From assembly GCF_005886105.2 (NCBI RefSeq), contig NZ_PNCO02000001.1, positions 1,857,001 to 1,921,000 on the forward strand: a stretch of 64,000 nt of DNA, read 5' to 3'. Every line of letters starts with the position of its first letter. The stretch's first letter is position 1. The DNA is from Pseudoalteromonas galatheae (lineage in GTDB: Bacteria; Pseudomonadota; Gammaproteobacteria; Enterobacterales; Alteromonadaceae). Under the pieces are notes generated by a model that was not told the origin of the DNA, ran no database searches, and was given only the letters and a program-made list of their open reading frames with translations. Shown here piece after piece: positions 10,515 to 18,586 of the stretch. Position numbers and translations under genes: made by a program.

Positions 10515-11863
10515 AGCAACTTTCTCTCGCGAAAAAGATATTTCTGCATTTTTTTATAATTGGATCTGCTGTATTCAGCTTGATTGGGTTTGCCTTGTAC
10601 CTTTTTTCAACCAACTTTGCCAATATGGCTGTTGAAGAAAGTATGGTTGGTATGAGTGAAGATATTCAAGAGCAACTCTACTTTGATAAGAACAATAAAT
10701 TAATATATCAATCTGATGTTGTAGCTGAGAAATGGGGTTACGATGCTTTATACAACAACCTAGTATTTAGAGTCACACACGCCCAAACTGGTGCCGTCTT
10801 GCTGCAGTCCACAGCCAATGAGAGTAGCTCTGCAGCCTTGCAAGCATTGATTGCTACTAAAGACATCCCTGTCGGATATTCGCATCTTAGTGGCATAGAC
10901 CGTTACCGTCTTCACGCTAACATCGATAATACTTCTGTCAATATCGATTTGGGCAGAAATGATCTGATTGGTGAGCTTGCCAACGAAGCGGTTATGCCCG
11001 CTCTGAGTCAAGTCTCTATTTTTATCATTAGCGCAGCATTTTTAGTATTTATGGTTGTTGGATATCTGTCTATTCGCTCTATTGTCCGACCCGTGAAAAG
11101 CGTTGCAGAACAACTCCAACGGATTAGACCTGAACAGCTTAATTTTAGGCTAAGTGAGCAAGGTCTCCCTGTTGAAATCGTTCCCATTGTGCATTCGTTG
11201 AATCAAGCGATGGCAAGAGTCGAAACAGGTTTTGATGAACAAAAGCGATTTGTTGCTAACGCAGCCCATGAGTTAAAAACCCCGCTTGCAATTCTCAATA
11301 CCCGTGTTGAACTCGCCCAGTTAGATAAACACACCCACTCTGGTATTTTGGCGGATGTAAGTTATATGACACGTGTTGTACAGCAATTGTTAGACCTGTC
11401 TCGTGCACAGAGCCTTAACGCTTACGAAAGGCATTCACTCAGTATTGTACCGTTAGCAAAAGAAGCCTGTATGATGCTGGCGCCGTTATCTGTCACCATG
11501 GATAAACAGCTAGAACTGGAAATTGATGATACTGGAGAAGTAATTACAGGCGATCAGTCCTCCATCCATATCATGATAAAAAACCTCATCGAAAATGCCC
11601 TACGCCACAGTACTGAGCAAGCTCAGATTAAAGTAAAGGCCTCTGGAAAATGTATCGAAGTTATGGATAGCGGCCCTGGGATCGATATCCAAAATTATGA
11701 AAAAATCTTCGAGCGTTTTTGGCGTAAAGAGCAGTCGTCAATGACTGGCAGTGGCCTCGGTCTCGCTATTGTAAAAGAGGTAGTCGATTTACATCACGCC
11801 ACATTAGATGTTACATGTCAAAATTATATGGGTGGTGCGACATTTTCTGTCACATTTAAATGA
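10511..11863 (+). CDS. Membrane sensor histidine kinase
   Basis: Partner kinase of the upstream regulator. TM1 spans residues 11-33, followed by a periplasmic sensor region of about 130 residues, TM2 (about 166-188) and a HAMP linker. The HisKA box has the phosphorylated His253 (AAHELKTPLAIL); the HATPase_c domain shows the N box (NLIENALRHS), DSGPGID and GSGLGLAIV. The length, 450 residues, is normal for the class. The ATGA overlap with the regulator shows co-translation. The signal is unknown; association with a MipA/RND operon suggests a toxic amphiphile or peptide, which is inference. No obvious terminator follows. Confidence 0.93.
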   Translation: MKQLSLAKKIFLHFFIIGSAVFSLIGFALYLFSTNFANMAVEESMVGMSEDIQEQLYFDKNNKLIYQSDVVAEKWGYDALYNNLVFRVTHAQTGAVLLQSTANESSSAALQALIATKDIPVGYSHLSGIDRYRLHANIDNTSVNIDLGRNDLIGELANEAVMPALSQVSIFIISAAFLVFMVVGYLSIRSIVRPVKSVAEQLQRIRPEQLNFRLSEQGLPVEIVPIVHSLNQAMARVETGFDEQKRFVANAAHELKTPLAILNTRVELAQLDKHTHSGILADVSYMTRVVQQLLDLSRAQSLNAYERHSLSIVPLAKEACMMLAPLSVTMDKQLELEIDDTGEVITGDQSSIHIMIKNLIENALRHSTEQAQIKVKASGKCIEVMDSGPGIDIQNYEKIFERFWRKEQSSMTGSGLGLAIVKEVVDLHHATLDVTCQNYMGGATFSVTFK

Positions 11864-11924
11864 CCAGCTCCAAATAGCGTCGTATTTATTGTCAAGATTT
11901 TAATCGGTAGATTGAAACCGCAAA

Positions 11925-12437
11925 TCAATAACCAAAGAAAACCAAAGCTTTGTGGTTTTGAACTGCTGTATCGAAAATGAAGTTTACCGTTTCTATATAG
12001 GAAGTTTCTTTAGTGTATGGTTCGTCACTGCCAAGAAAGACCTGTCGACCCTGCTCTAACTCTTCAAGAGGGACGCTGTAGAATTCAGGCCAGTCATCGT
12101 TTTTGGGAATAGGAATAAATGCTTTATGATTAGATGGCGTCACATCTTCCATTATATCTAGAAAATCATCATGGCGAACCATCTCACCAAATTCTTGGCA
12201 CAGCATTTCGTATAAATAGCCATAAATAAAGTTATCTTCGTCGTCCTCATCTGTACTCGTTCCATTTATAATATTCGCCATGCAAGCGGTATATCCCTTA
12301 ACATCCAGCTCTTCTTGCCCTGCAATTTCATCTCGATATTTGGATAAAAACCTATCCAAAAATTGCTGATCTTTATTTCCCCACACTGCTTTTAATTCTT
12401 CTGCGTCAACTTGATACGCCACGACGTTATAACTCAT
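11925..12437 (-). CDS. Hypothetical soluble protein, possibly DUF7691-like
   Basis: A 170-residue acidic protein with no signal peptide or membrane helix. It begins MSYNVVAYQVDAEELKAVWG and contains LYEMLCQEFGE and a region PKNDDWPEFYSVPLEEL. The pattern recalls the small DUF7691 group of bacterial proteins with no known function; I am not certain of that match. A TTTTTAGT-proximal AAGGAG lies before the ATG on the minus strand. It is the last gene of a leftward series that starts with the H-NOX gene, but the gaps (50-120 bp) leave operon membership open. Confidence 0.6.
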   Translation of the reverse strand: MSYNVVAYQVDAEELKAVWGNKDQQFLDRFLSKYRDEIAGQEELDVKGYTACMANIINGTSTDEDDEDNFIYGYLYEMLCQEFGEMVRHDDFLDIMEDVTPSNHKAFIPIPKNDDWPEFYSVPLEELEQGRQVFLGSDEPYTKETSYIETVNFIFDTAVQNHKALVFFGY

Positions 12438-12487
12438 TAAAAAACTCCTTTTTAGTCGAACGACTTCTTGATACTACGTCAGCAATA

Positions 12488-13738
12488 CTAAACCAGTAAA
12501 AAGTAACCAACTAACATAATAGATATTATGCCGGCAGCCACCGCAAACACCCCTCCAAAACTAGGGCTTACAGCTTCACTTTCGTTGTACTTCTCTGCTA
12601 TAGGCTCAGTAATAGCAGACTCTGATTGATAAACCGAGCTAACACCATTATGTCGATTTGATAAATCGACATAACTATTGTCAGTATGAGCTCCAAGAGA
12701 GGGAGATTCATTTTTAAGGTCCGTATCAATAACCGCGCTATCGGTTGCTTCGACTTCCGCTACGTCTTCCAACGTAAATACTTTGCCAGAGCTAGCATCT
12801 TCTTCTTGACTGTCTTTGCTACAATCTTCTTTTACATGGTCAATCACTGCAGGCTCTGATCGTAAAACCGTTGAAGCTGGACTAACACGGTCATTTGTTA
12901 AATCAACATAGCTATCGCCAGTTTGAGTACTAAGAGGGGGAGATTCATTTTTAAGGTCCGTATCAATAACCGTGCTATCGGTTGCTTCGACTTCCGCTAC
13001 GTCTTCCTGAGCTTCTAAATTATCGCATGTAGCCTGATGAGAGGATGCATTGAGTTCAACCAGTGTAGAGGGTTCATTGTCCAAAACTGGGTCTAACAGC
13101 ACTTGAGCCATCAAAGCATCAATATTATCCTCTGGTAGCTCAGGCTCGAGCTCAGACGCGACATACTCGGGGTGATACAAAGTGACAATTGTTTCGTCAG
13201 GTGTAACTGTTTGTTCAAGCTTTTTGACAAAGTCGCATACTACACCATCGTGGGGAGCACTTACTTCAAGAACAGCCTTATCGGTATAAACATCACAAAG
13301 TTTATCGCCACAAACAACCTCATCTCCTTCTTTGACATAGATTTCAATAATTGTCGCACTATCTACAAAGTCAGGTAATGCATCAATCTGCACATCAATA
13401 TTGCCTTTACCTTTGAACTCATGCTCGGCGGTGATGTCTTCATTACTGAGTAACTGATGAGTACTCTTCAGTTTAGGTGCAACCAAGTGGTTTAATTTTG
13501 CATCTGGAGTGATTGACATGATAAGTGCATCAGCTTCCAAAATATCTCCCTCATTCACCACAATTTTGCTTACATGACTTGCATCGGGAGCGCGCAGCTC
13601 CAACAGGACCTTGGCAGTTTCGATATCACATAAGATCTGATCCTTCGCAACTTGATTTCCTTCGGATACGTAGAGTTTTGTAATTTTTGCAGTGTCTATT
13701 AACTCAGGCAACACGGGTACTTTCAGTTCAATCGCCAT
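12488..13738 (-). CDS. Tail-anchored protein with two lipoyl-like domains
   Basis: A 416-residue protein of odd design. Residues 1-78 and about 114-190 are two biotinyl/lipoyl-attachment folds, each with the hairpin lysine where a lipoyl group would sit (Lys43 in ETAKVLLE, Lys154 in YTDKAVLEV). Residues 195-393 are an acidic Ser/Asp/Glu-rich linker carrying two copies of a 79-residue unit (EDVAEVEATDS... at 245 and 324). A single hydrophobic helix (about 396-416) ends the protein, so it is probably anchored at its C-terminus in the inner membrane. No E2 acyltransferase catalytic domain or carboxylase is attached, and there is no signal peptide. Its function is unknown; it sits downstream of the H-NOX/kinase pair. 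An alternative is an unlipoylated adaptor-like scaffold. Confidence 0.75.
   Translation of the reverse strand: MAIELKVPVLPELIDTAKITKLYVSEGNQVAKDQILCDIETAKVLLELRAPDASHVSKIVVNEGDILEADALIMSITPDAKLNHLVAPKLKSTHQLLSNEDITAEHEFKGKGNIDVQIDALPDFVDSATIIEIYVKEGDEVVCGDKLCDVYTDKAVLEVSAPHDGVVCDFVKKLEQTVTPDETIVTLYHPEYVASELEPELPEDNIDALMAQVLLDPVLDNEPSTLVELNASSHQATCDNLEAQEDVAEVEATDSTVIDTDLKNESPPLSTQTGDSYVDLTNDRVSPASTVLRSEPAVIDHVKEDCSKDSQEEDASSGKVFTLEDVAEVEATDSAVIDTDLKNESPSLGAHTDNSYVDLSNRHNGVSSVYQSESAITEPIAEKYNESEAVSPSFGGVFAVAAGIISIMLVGYFLLV
12663..13007 (-). repeat. Two 108-bp direct repeats inside the lipoyl-like gene
   Basis: Blocks at 12663-12770 and 12900-13007 are nearly identical and lie 237 bp apart, exactly 79 codons. 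They encode the repeated EDVAEVEATDS...DLKNESP linker unit. The high DNA identity over the first 108 bp and weaker identity of the rest point to a fairly recent in-frame duplication or ongoing homogenisation. Confidence 0.85.
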
Positions 13739-13860
13739 AATTTCCCTATTACGTTTTAGTATAAAAGATGAGTTTCGAACACTCAGATGAAAAGGTTTGA
13801 GAACGCGTCGAATCTATTAAATCACCGTATTATAAAATGGGAACATATTCAAGATCCTCA

Positions 13861-14808
13861 CTACTCTAGAGGAAAAGATATAGTGAACTGGCTACCTACG
13901 CCTTCTTGGCTATGGACCTCGATTTTTCCTTTATGCTCTTTCACAATTGCTTGAGTAACGGCAAGCCCCATGCCCGTCCCCTCGCCTACAGGTTTGGTCG
14001 TAAAGAACGGATCGAAAAGCCTAGGGAGCACATCTGCGTCAATACCAACTCCATTGTCGCTAATGCTTAAGATAATATCTTGATCTTTACCTAGTGCTAG
14101 CAACACTTCGATTGATTTGTGCGACTTGTGGCTCATGTCCACTGCATACTTCGCATTCACTAACAGGTTGATGATAGCTTGCTTTAACGCCCCCTCTTTG
14201 CAAGAGATATTTGGGACATCTTCAATCGCTACGGTTAGCTCGTATCCCTTAAGTTGGCCATGAAGTAAACGAAGCGTGTCTTCAATTATCTTTTTTAACG
14301 AAGCACTACTAAAGCTGTCATTATTTGAGCGGGAGAAATTCATTAAATCGTTTACTATGGCTTTAATTCGTTCACAGCCATGCAATGTATCATGAATGAG
14401 CTCAGGTAGATCATCTGCAATTTCGTCAAGGCGTTGTTTCAAATATATATCGACGAGGCGAGTTTCTAATTCACCACCTCTCAAATCATTCTGTTCAAGT
14501 AATTTAACAGTCTCAAGCAACTGTAATATCGGCGAGATATAAAAATTAAGTGACTCTAGGTTACCCGCCACATATGCCAATGGGTTATTTAATTCGTGTG
14601 CTACACCTGCTGACAATGTCCCTAATGTAGCCATTCGCTCATTGTTTATTAATACCGCTTGTTGATTCTTAAGCTGTTCTAGTTGACGTTCAAGCGTTTG
14701 GTTAGCCAAATATAAGGCACGCGTTTTCTCTTCCAGTAAGGACTCAACTTCATCACGTGCACGGCGCTCTCTTAAGTACGCCTTTTTATAATCGGTATCT
14801 TCAGACAT
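13861..14808 (-). CDS. Soluble histidine kinase paired with H-NOX
   Basis: A cytoplasmic histidine kinase of about 315 residues with no membrane helix. Residues 8-60 form a coiled coil rich in Glu/Arg/Gln. HisKA follows with ERMATLGTLSAGVAHELNNPLAYVAGN (phosphorylated His about 71), then HATPase_c with an N box LLVNAKYAVD, SDNGVGID and GEGTGMGLAVT. A TTG at 14811 is also in frame, but the ATG at 14808 lies three bases after the H-NOX stop and is preferred. Such kinases directly next to H-NOX genes are the known output partners (HnoK/HahK type): NO-bound H-NOX inhibits autophosphorylation. No response regulator is adjacent. Confidence 0.88.
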   Translation of the reverse strand: MSEDTDYKKAYLRERRARDEVESLLEEKTRALYLANQTLERQLEQLKNQQAVLINNERMATLGTLSAGVAHELNNPLAYVAGNLESLNFYISPILQLLETVKLLEQNDLRGGELETRLVDIYLKQRLDEIADDLPELIHDTLHGCERIKAIVNDLMNFSRSNNDSFSSASLKKIIEDTLRLLHGQLKGYELTVAIEDVPNISCKEGALKQAIINLLVNAKYAVDMSHKSHKSIEVLLALGKDQDIILSISDNGVGIDADVLPRLFDPFFTTKPVGEGTGMGLAVTQAIVKEHKGKIEVHSQEGVGSQFTISFPLE

Positions 14809-14811
14809 CAA

Positions 14812-15351
14812 CTAATCCAAATGAAGAATAAGTATGCAGTGGCTTGAACCCTTGTGCATACACTGCGGATGTTCAATTTTCAACTTTCGGCTATAAAACT
14901 GAGCAGCGCCATGAAGTAGGCCTTCCGCACAGAAACATAACTTACGACTTGAGCAATATTCTAGCACTATGGTTTTATCGTCTTTTACCATTGCGGAAAT
15001 AGAAGGTAAGTTAGGTTCGTTATAAAGCTTTTTTACCTCCATATGTATCACACTATCGATAGATAAAACTAGTTCTTCAAATGATGTAAATTTTGATGAG
15101 ATACCTTTATGCTTTTCCGCCAAAAATCCAAAAAGTGACTGTCCAAAAATGGCCAATACATCTGTTAATGGTTTTTCCAACTTATCAGCAACACCTTGTG
15201 CTAACGCAAACAACTCTGCATCAGGATAGGATGTAGGAGAAACATAAACCCTCCCCTCAGGGGCATGTGCTTCGAGTAGCTCATCCCAAGCTTGCATGCC
15301 GATCGCTTCTACAACTAATTCTTCTAAACCTCTAAATATCACGCCGCGCAT
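14812..15351 (-). CDS. H-NOX heme nitric oxide sensor
   Basis: A 179-residue stand-alone H-NOX (heme-nitric oxide/oxygen binding) protein. The proximal heme ligand is His103 (SVIHMEVKKLY), and the heme-propionate YxSxR motif is Tyr132-Ser134-Arg136. Cys139, His161, Cys164 and Cys172 sit at the positions of the structural zinc ligands described for Shewanella-type H-NOX proteins. The length and the facultatively aerobic gammaproteobacterial context favour an NO rather than an O2 sensor; I see no obvious distal-pocket tyrosine but cannot model the pocket. It is the first gene of the pair with the histidine kinase, separated by three bases. In related bacteria such pairs govern biofilm, quorum or c-di-GMP outputs through regulators elsewhere. 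Confidence 0.92.
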   Translation of the reverse strand: MRGVIFRGLEELVVEAIGMQAWDELLEAHAPEGRVYVSPTSYPDAELFALAQGVADKLEKPLTDVLAIFGQSLFGFLAEKHKGISSKFTSFEELVLSIDSVIHMEVKKLYNEPNLPSISAMVKDDKTIVLEYCSSRKLCFCAEGLLHGAAQFYSRKLKIEHPQCMHKGSSHCILILHLD

Positions 15352-15476
15352 TAAACGCTCCTAATTTTAGCCTGCGACGCTGTGATTTCACTACGAGTTA
15401 TAGCAAGCTTTTGAAATACTTAACTTGTTCTGATATTAGCTAAGTGTAGAACAATTTTTGCAAAGTGATAGACATT

Positions 15477-16883
15477 CTATTGAGTGCGTGGAGCTTGAAC
15501 ATCAGACTCTGATTCTTCAACTTCATCTAGCTCGAGCAATTCAAGCATGCTCATATCGAGAAAATTATCTAGCTCCTCATTATGCGCAAATACCTTTTCT
15601 TTTATGCCTTGATAGTAGTCATTTACAATTCCAGCTAAATTACGCTCCATCCAGGTCTCGACTGAGTCCGAGCGCTTAAAAGTATCAGGATTTTCTTCAA
15701 CATCTTCTAAAATGGATAGCCACATAGTTAGCTGGGTTCTAACAGGCGCGTCTTTGGATTGCTCCATGACATCATTCATCCAACCAAGCCCCTGATTTTC
15801 ATAGGCTTTTATCAGCTGATTGTATAACCTACTTTTTTCGTTATCGTCAGCTGGTGCGCCCTTAAATTTAACGTAGTCTCTATTGTCAGTTCTAAAGTAC
15901 TCTGTATTCTCATTTTCGTAATTCAGTTTACTCAATCTTGCAAACAGGTTATCCGGCTCACGCGTATCCACTTCGTTTAACATTTCTATAAAAGTAGTTC
16001 GGTCATTTGCCTTAACCAAGGTTGCCATATCGAGCATGCCACGACTCGTATCAAAATCAGAATTTGCTAAATGCGCGTTCAGATCTAAAAGATCACCGTC
16101 TGAAAATTTGTTATCAATGACAAATTTTGCATAGTCATTTAATAATTGGTTGTTCATGTCACCATACGCATTTACATCTTCAAAAAAGCCTAAACCTCTT
16201 ACATTTAAATCGAAATCAGCATGGCCGTCTTTATCAAGCAGATAAGCAGGTAAATTTGGCTCCGCGAACACTTTATTGTTAGCTTGCTCCATCAGCTTCG
16301 ACATGGTCTTCACCGTATCTTGTAATGCCTCATCTGACATATTGCTAAGCTTATTTATCAGCTTGGTAGAATAATCATCCTTTTTTTGATCAAGCAAGTT
16401 GATGGACAACGACTCGACAATAAAGTCGGTGAGCTGACCAAGCTCCTCATCAGTTAACCTGTTAGCAACGTCAAGAAGTGCTTCTGTTGGTTTAAAGTGG
16501 GAAAACTTTATTTTTTGTTCTTCGTCTAAGCGATCGAAAATAGCTAGAAATTCGTCAATTTTCTCTCTTCCTTCAAAATCACCATAGGTATCTTTATAAA
16601 TATGGCCATTTTCATCCGTTCCCATATGCTCTCGATGAATCCCATAGCGCTTAAGCCCAATCATACTGAGGTCTAGGTTGAGAAAAAATTCTTTACTGTA
16701 TGTGACTGGTGATTGTGTGTAGGAAAAATCAATAGTTAATTCATTGTCTGAACTAAGTAACTGATTGGGATCATCATCGCCCCTATTTGCTGCGACCTCT
16801 GTTACTTTTTCATGTAGTTTTTCTGACGAAGTTGAATTTATAAAACTACCGTTATTTATTTGATATTGTGACCTTATATTCAT
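15477..16883 (-). CDS. Hypothetical acidic protein, 468 residues
   Basis: A long protein with no signal peptide, no membrane segments and no motif I recognise. It is acidic and strongly helical, with repeated leucine/acidic helices such as LLDVANRLTDEELGQLTDFIVESL, SNMSDEALQDTVKTMSKLMEQANN and LDNFLDMSMLELLELDEVEES. The N-terminus (MNIRSQYQINNGSFINSTSS) is Asn/Ser-rich and disordered-looking. The gene stands alone on the minus strand, 125 bp upstream of the H-NOX gene and 100 bp below the DUF1330 gene. Its base composition resembles its neighbours. It could be a secreted non-classical substrate or a structural helical protein; no function is claimed. Confidence 0.6.
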   Translation of the reverse strand: MNIRSQYQINNGSFINSTSSEKLHEKVTEVAANRGDDDPNQLLSSDNELTIDFSYTQSPVTYSKEFFLNLDLSMIGLKRYGIHREHMGTDENGHIYKDTYGDFEGREKIDEFLAIFDRLDEEQKIKFSHFKPTEALLDVANRLTDEELGQLTDFIVESLSINLLDQKKDDYSTKLINKLSNMSDEALQDTVKTMSKLMEQANNKVFAEPNLPAYLLDKDGHADFDLNVRGLGFFEDVNAYGDMNNQLLNDYAKFVIDNKFSDGDLLDLNAHLANSDFDTSRGMLDMATLVKANDRTTFIEMLNEVDTREPDNLFARLSKLNYENENTEYFRTDNRDYVKFKGAPADDNEKSRLYNQLIKAYENQGLGWMNDVMEQSKDAPVRTQLTMWLSILEDVEENPDTFKRSDSVETWMERNLAGIVNDYYQGIKEKVFAHNEELDNFLDMSMLELLELDEVEESESDVQAPRTQ

Positions 16884-16983
16884 AACCTATATCCTTGTTA
16901 CAAATTCAATTTACCGCGGAGTTATTAAACATTATCGACCTACATAAAGTAAACTTTACCCAATTTTGCTCCTTATTTGAGCT

Positions 16984-17280
16984 TTATCTAGTGTAGCTCG
17001 CCAAAATATCAAATCCACTGACGCTATCTTCAAAGTATCGCGCTTTTACCTGTACATATTCAGTATCACTGAAGAAGGACTCCATTGAAGCTTGATCAGG
17101 AAAATATATGGTAAAAAGTCTATTAGCTTGACACTGCCCCTCAGTTTGCAGGGTTGCTGCAATATGAAAATCGTTACTAAATCCACCACCATATTGTCTT
17201 AAAATAGGCTTCATCGCTTCACGATATTTGGCATACCGCTCACTGTTATGAATTTCCATCGCCACTAACATCTCATACAT
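16984..17280 (-). CDS. DUF1330-like small protein
   Basis: A 98-residue protein of the dimeric ferredoxin-like alpha/beta-barrel type: MYEMLVAMEIHNSERYAKYR, then YGGGF, then a FPDQASMESFFSDTEYVQVKARYF strand-helix unit, typical of DUF1330. Proteins of this fold include small monooxygenase-like and unknown stress proteins. It is 30 bp downstream of the VOC gene on the same strand and probably in one transcript with it. Confidence 0.75.
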   Translation of the reverse strand: MYEMLVAMEIHNSERYAKYREAMKPILRQYGGGFSNDFHIAATLQTEGQCQANRLFTIYFPDQASMESFFSDTEYVQVKARYFEDSVSGFDILASYTR

Positions 17281-17309
17281 AATTTAGCCCTTTTAGAGTA
17301 GTTATCATC

Positions 17310-17717
17310 TTAACATTGCTCATAAAGCTCTAGCGGTAAGCCATCAGGATCGCTGAAAAAGGTAAATCGTTTGCCTGTATATTCATCTATTCGAACAGGC
17401 TCTACAGCAACTTGATTTTGCACGAGGTGTGCAATACAAGCATCCATATCTGATACGCTAAATGCCAAATGTCTCAGCCCTTGCGCTTCTGGATGTGATG
17501 GTCGTTTTGGAGGGTTTGGAAAAGAAAACAACTCAATCTGACTCCCATCAGGCAATGCAAGATCTAATTTATAGGACGCTCTATCTTTTCGATAGTTTTC
17601 ACAGAGTACATGCAAACCAAGTACTTCGGTATAAAACACTTTTGATCTTTGGTAGTCAGAACAAATAACAGCGACGTGATGTATTCCAGATAACTTCAAG
17701 TGCTTCTCCTCAAGCAT
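17310..17717 (-). CDS. VOC family protein, YaeR/GloA2-like
   Basis: A 135-residue vicinal-oxygen-chelate (glyoxalase I fold) metalloprotein very like E. coli YaeR: LSGIHHVAVICSDYQRSKVFYTEVLG, then LPDGSQIELFSFPNPPKRPSHPEAQGLRHLAFSV, then RFTFFSDPDGLPLELYEQC at the end. The metal ligands are consistent with His14, Glu56, His82 and Glu131 placed one per beta strand. The substrate of YaeR is not established, though lactoylglutathione-lyase-like activity is usually proposed. It starts a two-gene leftward unit with the DUF1330 gene. Confidence 0.85.
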   Translation of the reverse strand: MLEEKHLKLSGIHHVAVICSDYQRSKVFYTEVLGLHVLCENYRKDRASYKLDLALPDGSQIELFSFPNPPKRPSHPEAQGLRHLAFSVSDMDACIAHLVQNQVAVEPVRIDEYTGKRFTFFSDPDGLPLELYEQC

Positions 17718-17733
17718 TTAGGGTCTTTTAAAT

Positions 17734-17761
17734 AAAAAAGCGGCAATTTGCATTGCCGCTT
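17734..17761 (-). terminator. Terminator of the leftward mms-type operon
   Basis: Read on the minus strand, AGCGGCAA and TTGCCGCT form an 8-bp stem around a six-base loop followed by six T residues. It lies 57 bp after the SDR stop. Confidence 0.88.
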
Positions 17762-17818
17762 CACACACTCAAGTAGGAACTTGGACTACATATTGTAAAA
17801 CCAAGCCTATTTTTTTCA

Positions 17819-18580
17819 TTACAAGCGAATGCCGCCGTCAATCTCAACGACACGTCCCGTAAAGAAATCATTTTCAATGATATATTTTGCTGTATGGGCA
17901 ATTTCTTGCGCTTCACCAAGACGCCCTACCGGCTTCATTTTCACTAGGCGCTCTTTGGCTTCAGGCTTCATTGCATCGGTCATTTTTGTACGGATAACAC
18001 CCGGTGCAATTGCGCCCACGCGAATACCAAAACGACCTAATTCTTTAGCCCAGCTGGTAGTCATCGCAACGACACCTGACTTTGCTGCTGAATAATTGGT
18101 TTGTCCCATATTACCAGCGCGTGCAACGCTAGACATATTAATGATCACGCCACCATTACCTGCTTCTACCATTTTGACAGCAGCTTCGCGGCCACACAGG
18201 AAAACACCTGTGAGGTTGACATCAATAACGGATTGAAATTGCGATAGCGACATTTTGTCGATGACTTGCCCATCTTTTGCTTTGAGTAGCAAACCGTCAC
18301 GCAAAATACCTGCATTATTTATCAATACCGAAATATCGCCGAAGTCATTTACGATGGCATTAAACACATTTTCGACGTCTGATTCTTGACTAACATTAGC
18401 GACATACGTGTTAACTTGTGTGCCGAATTGAGCAAGTTCGTGCTTCGCTTCTGCTAAAACGTCTTCTTGCATATCAATCAGGGCAAGTTTTGCCCCATGC
18501 TTTGCCATTTCAGTCGCCATGGCAAGACCTAAGCCTTGCGCACCACCAGTGATCACAACTGTTTTATTGTTAATATCCAT
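17819..18580 (-). CDS. Short-chain dehydrogenase/reductase, last gene of the catabolic operon
   Basis: A classical SDR of 253 residues: Rossmann motif TGGAQGLGLAMA, NNAG at about residue 87, catalytic Ser (NMSSVARAG) and YSAAK with the Tyr/Lys pair. It resembles FabG-like 3-oxoacyl/3-hydroxyacyl-CoA dehydrogenases. It ends a seven-gene leftward operon for branched-chain acyl-CoA breakdown, six bases after mmsB, so a 3-hydroxyacyl-CoA dehydrogenase step (isoleucine or short-chain beta-oxidation) is the most likely role. The exact substrate is inferred from context only. Confidence 0.85.
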   Translation of the reverse strand: MDINNKTVVITGGAQGLGLAMATEMAKHGAKLALIDMQEDVLAEAKHELAQFGTQVNTYVANVSQESDVENVFNAIVNDFGDISVLINNAGILRDGLLLKAKDGQVIDKMSLSQFQSVIDVNLTGVFLCGREAAVKMVEAGNGGVIINMSSVARAGNMGQTNYSAAKSGVVAMTTSWAKELGRFGIRVGAIAPGVIRTKMTDAMKPEAKERLVKMKPVGRLGEAQEIAHTAKYIIENDFFTGRVVEIDGGIRL

Positions 18581-18586
18581 AGTGTC

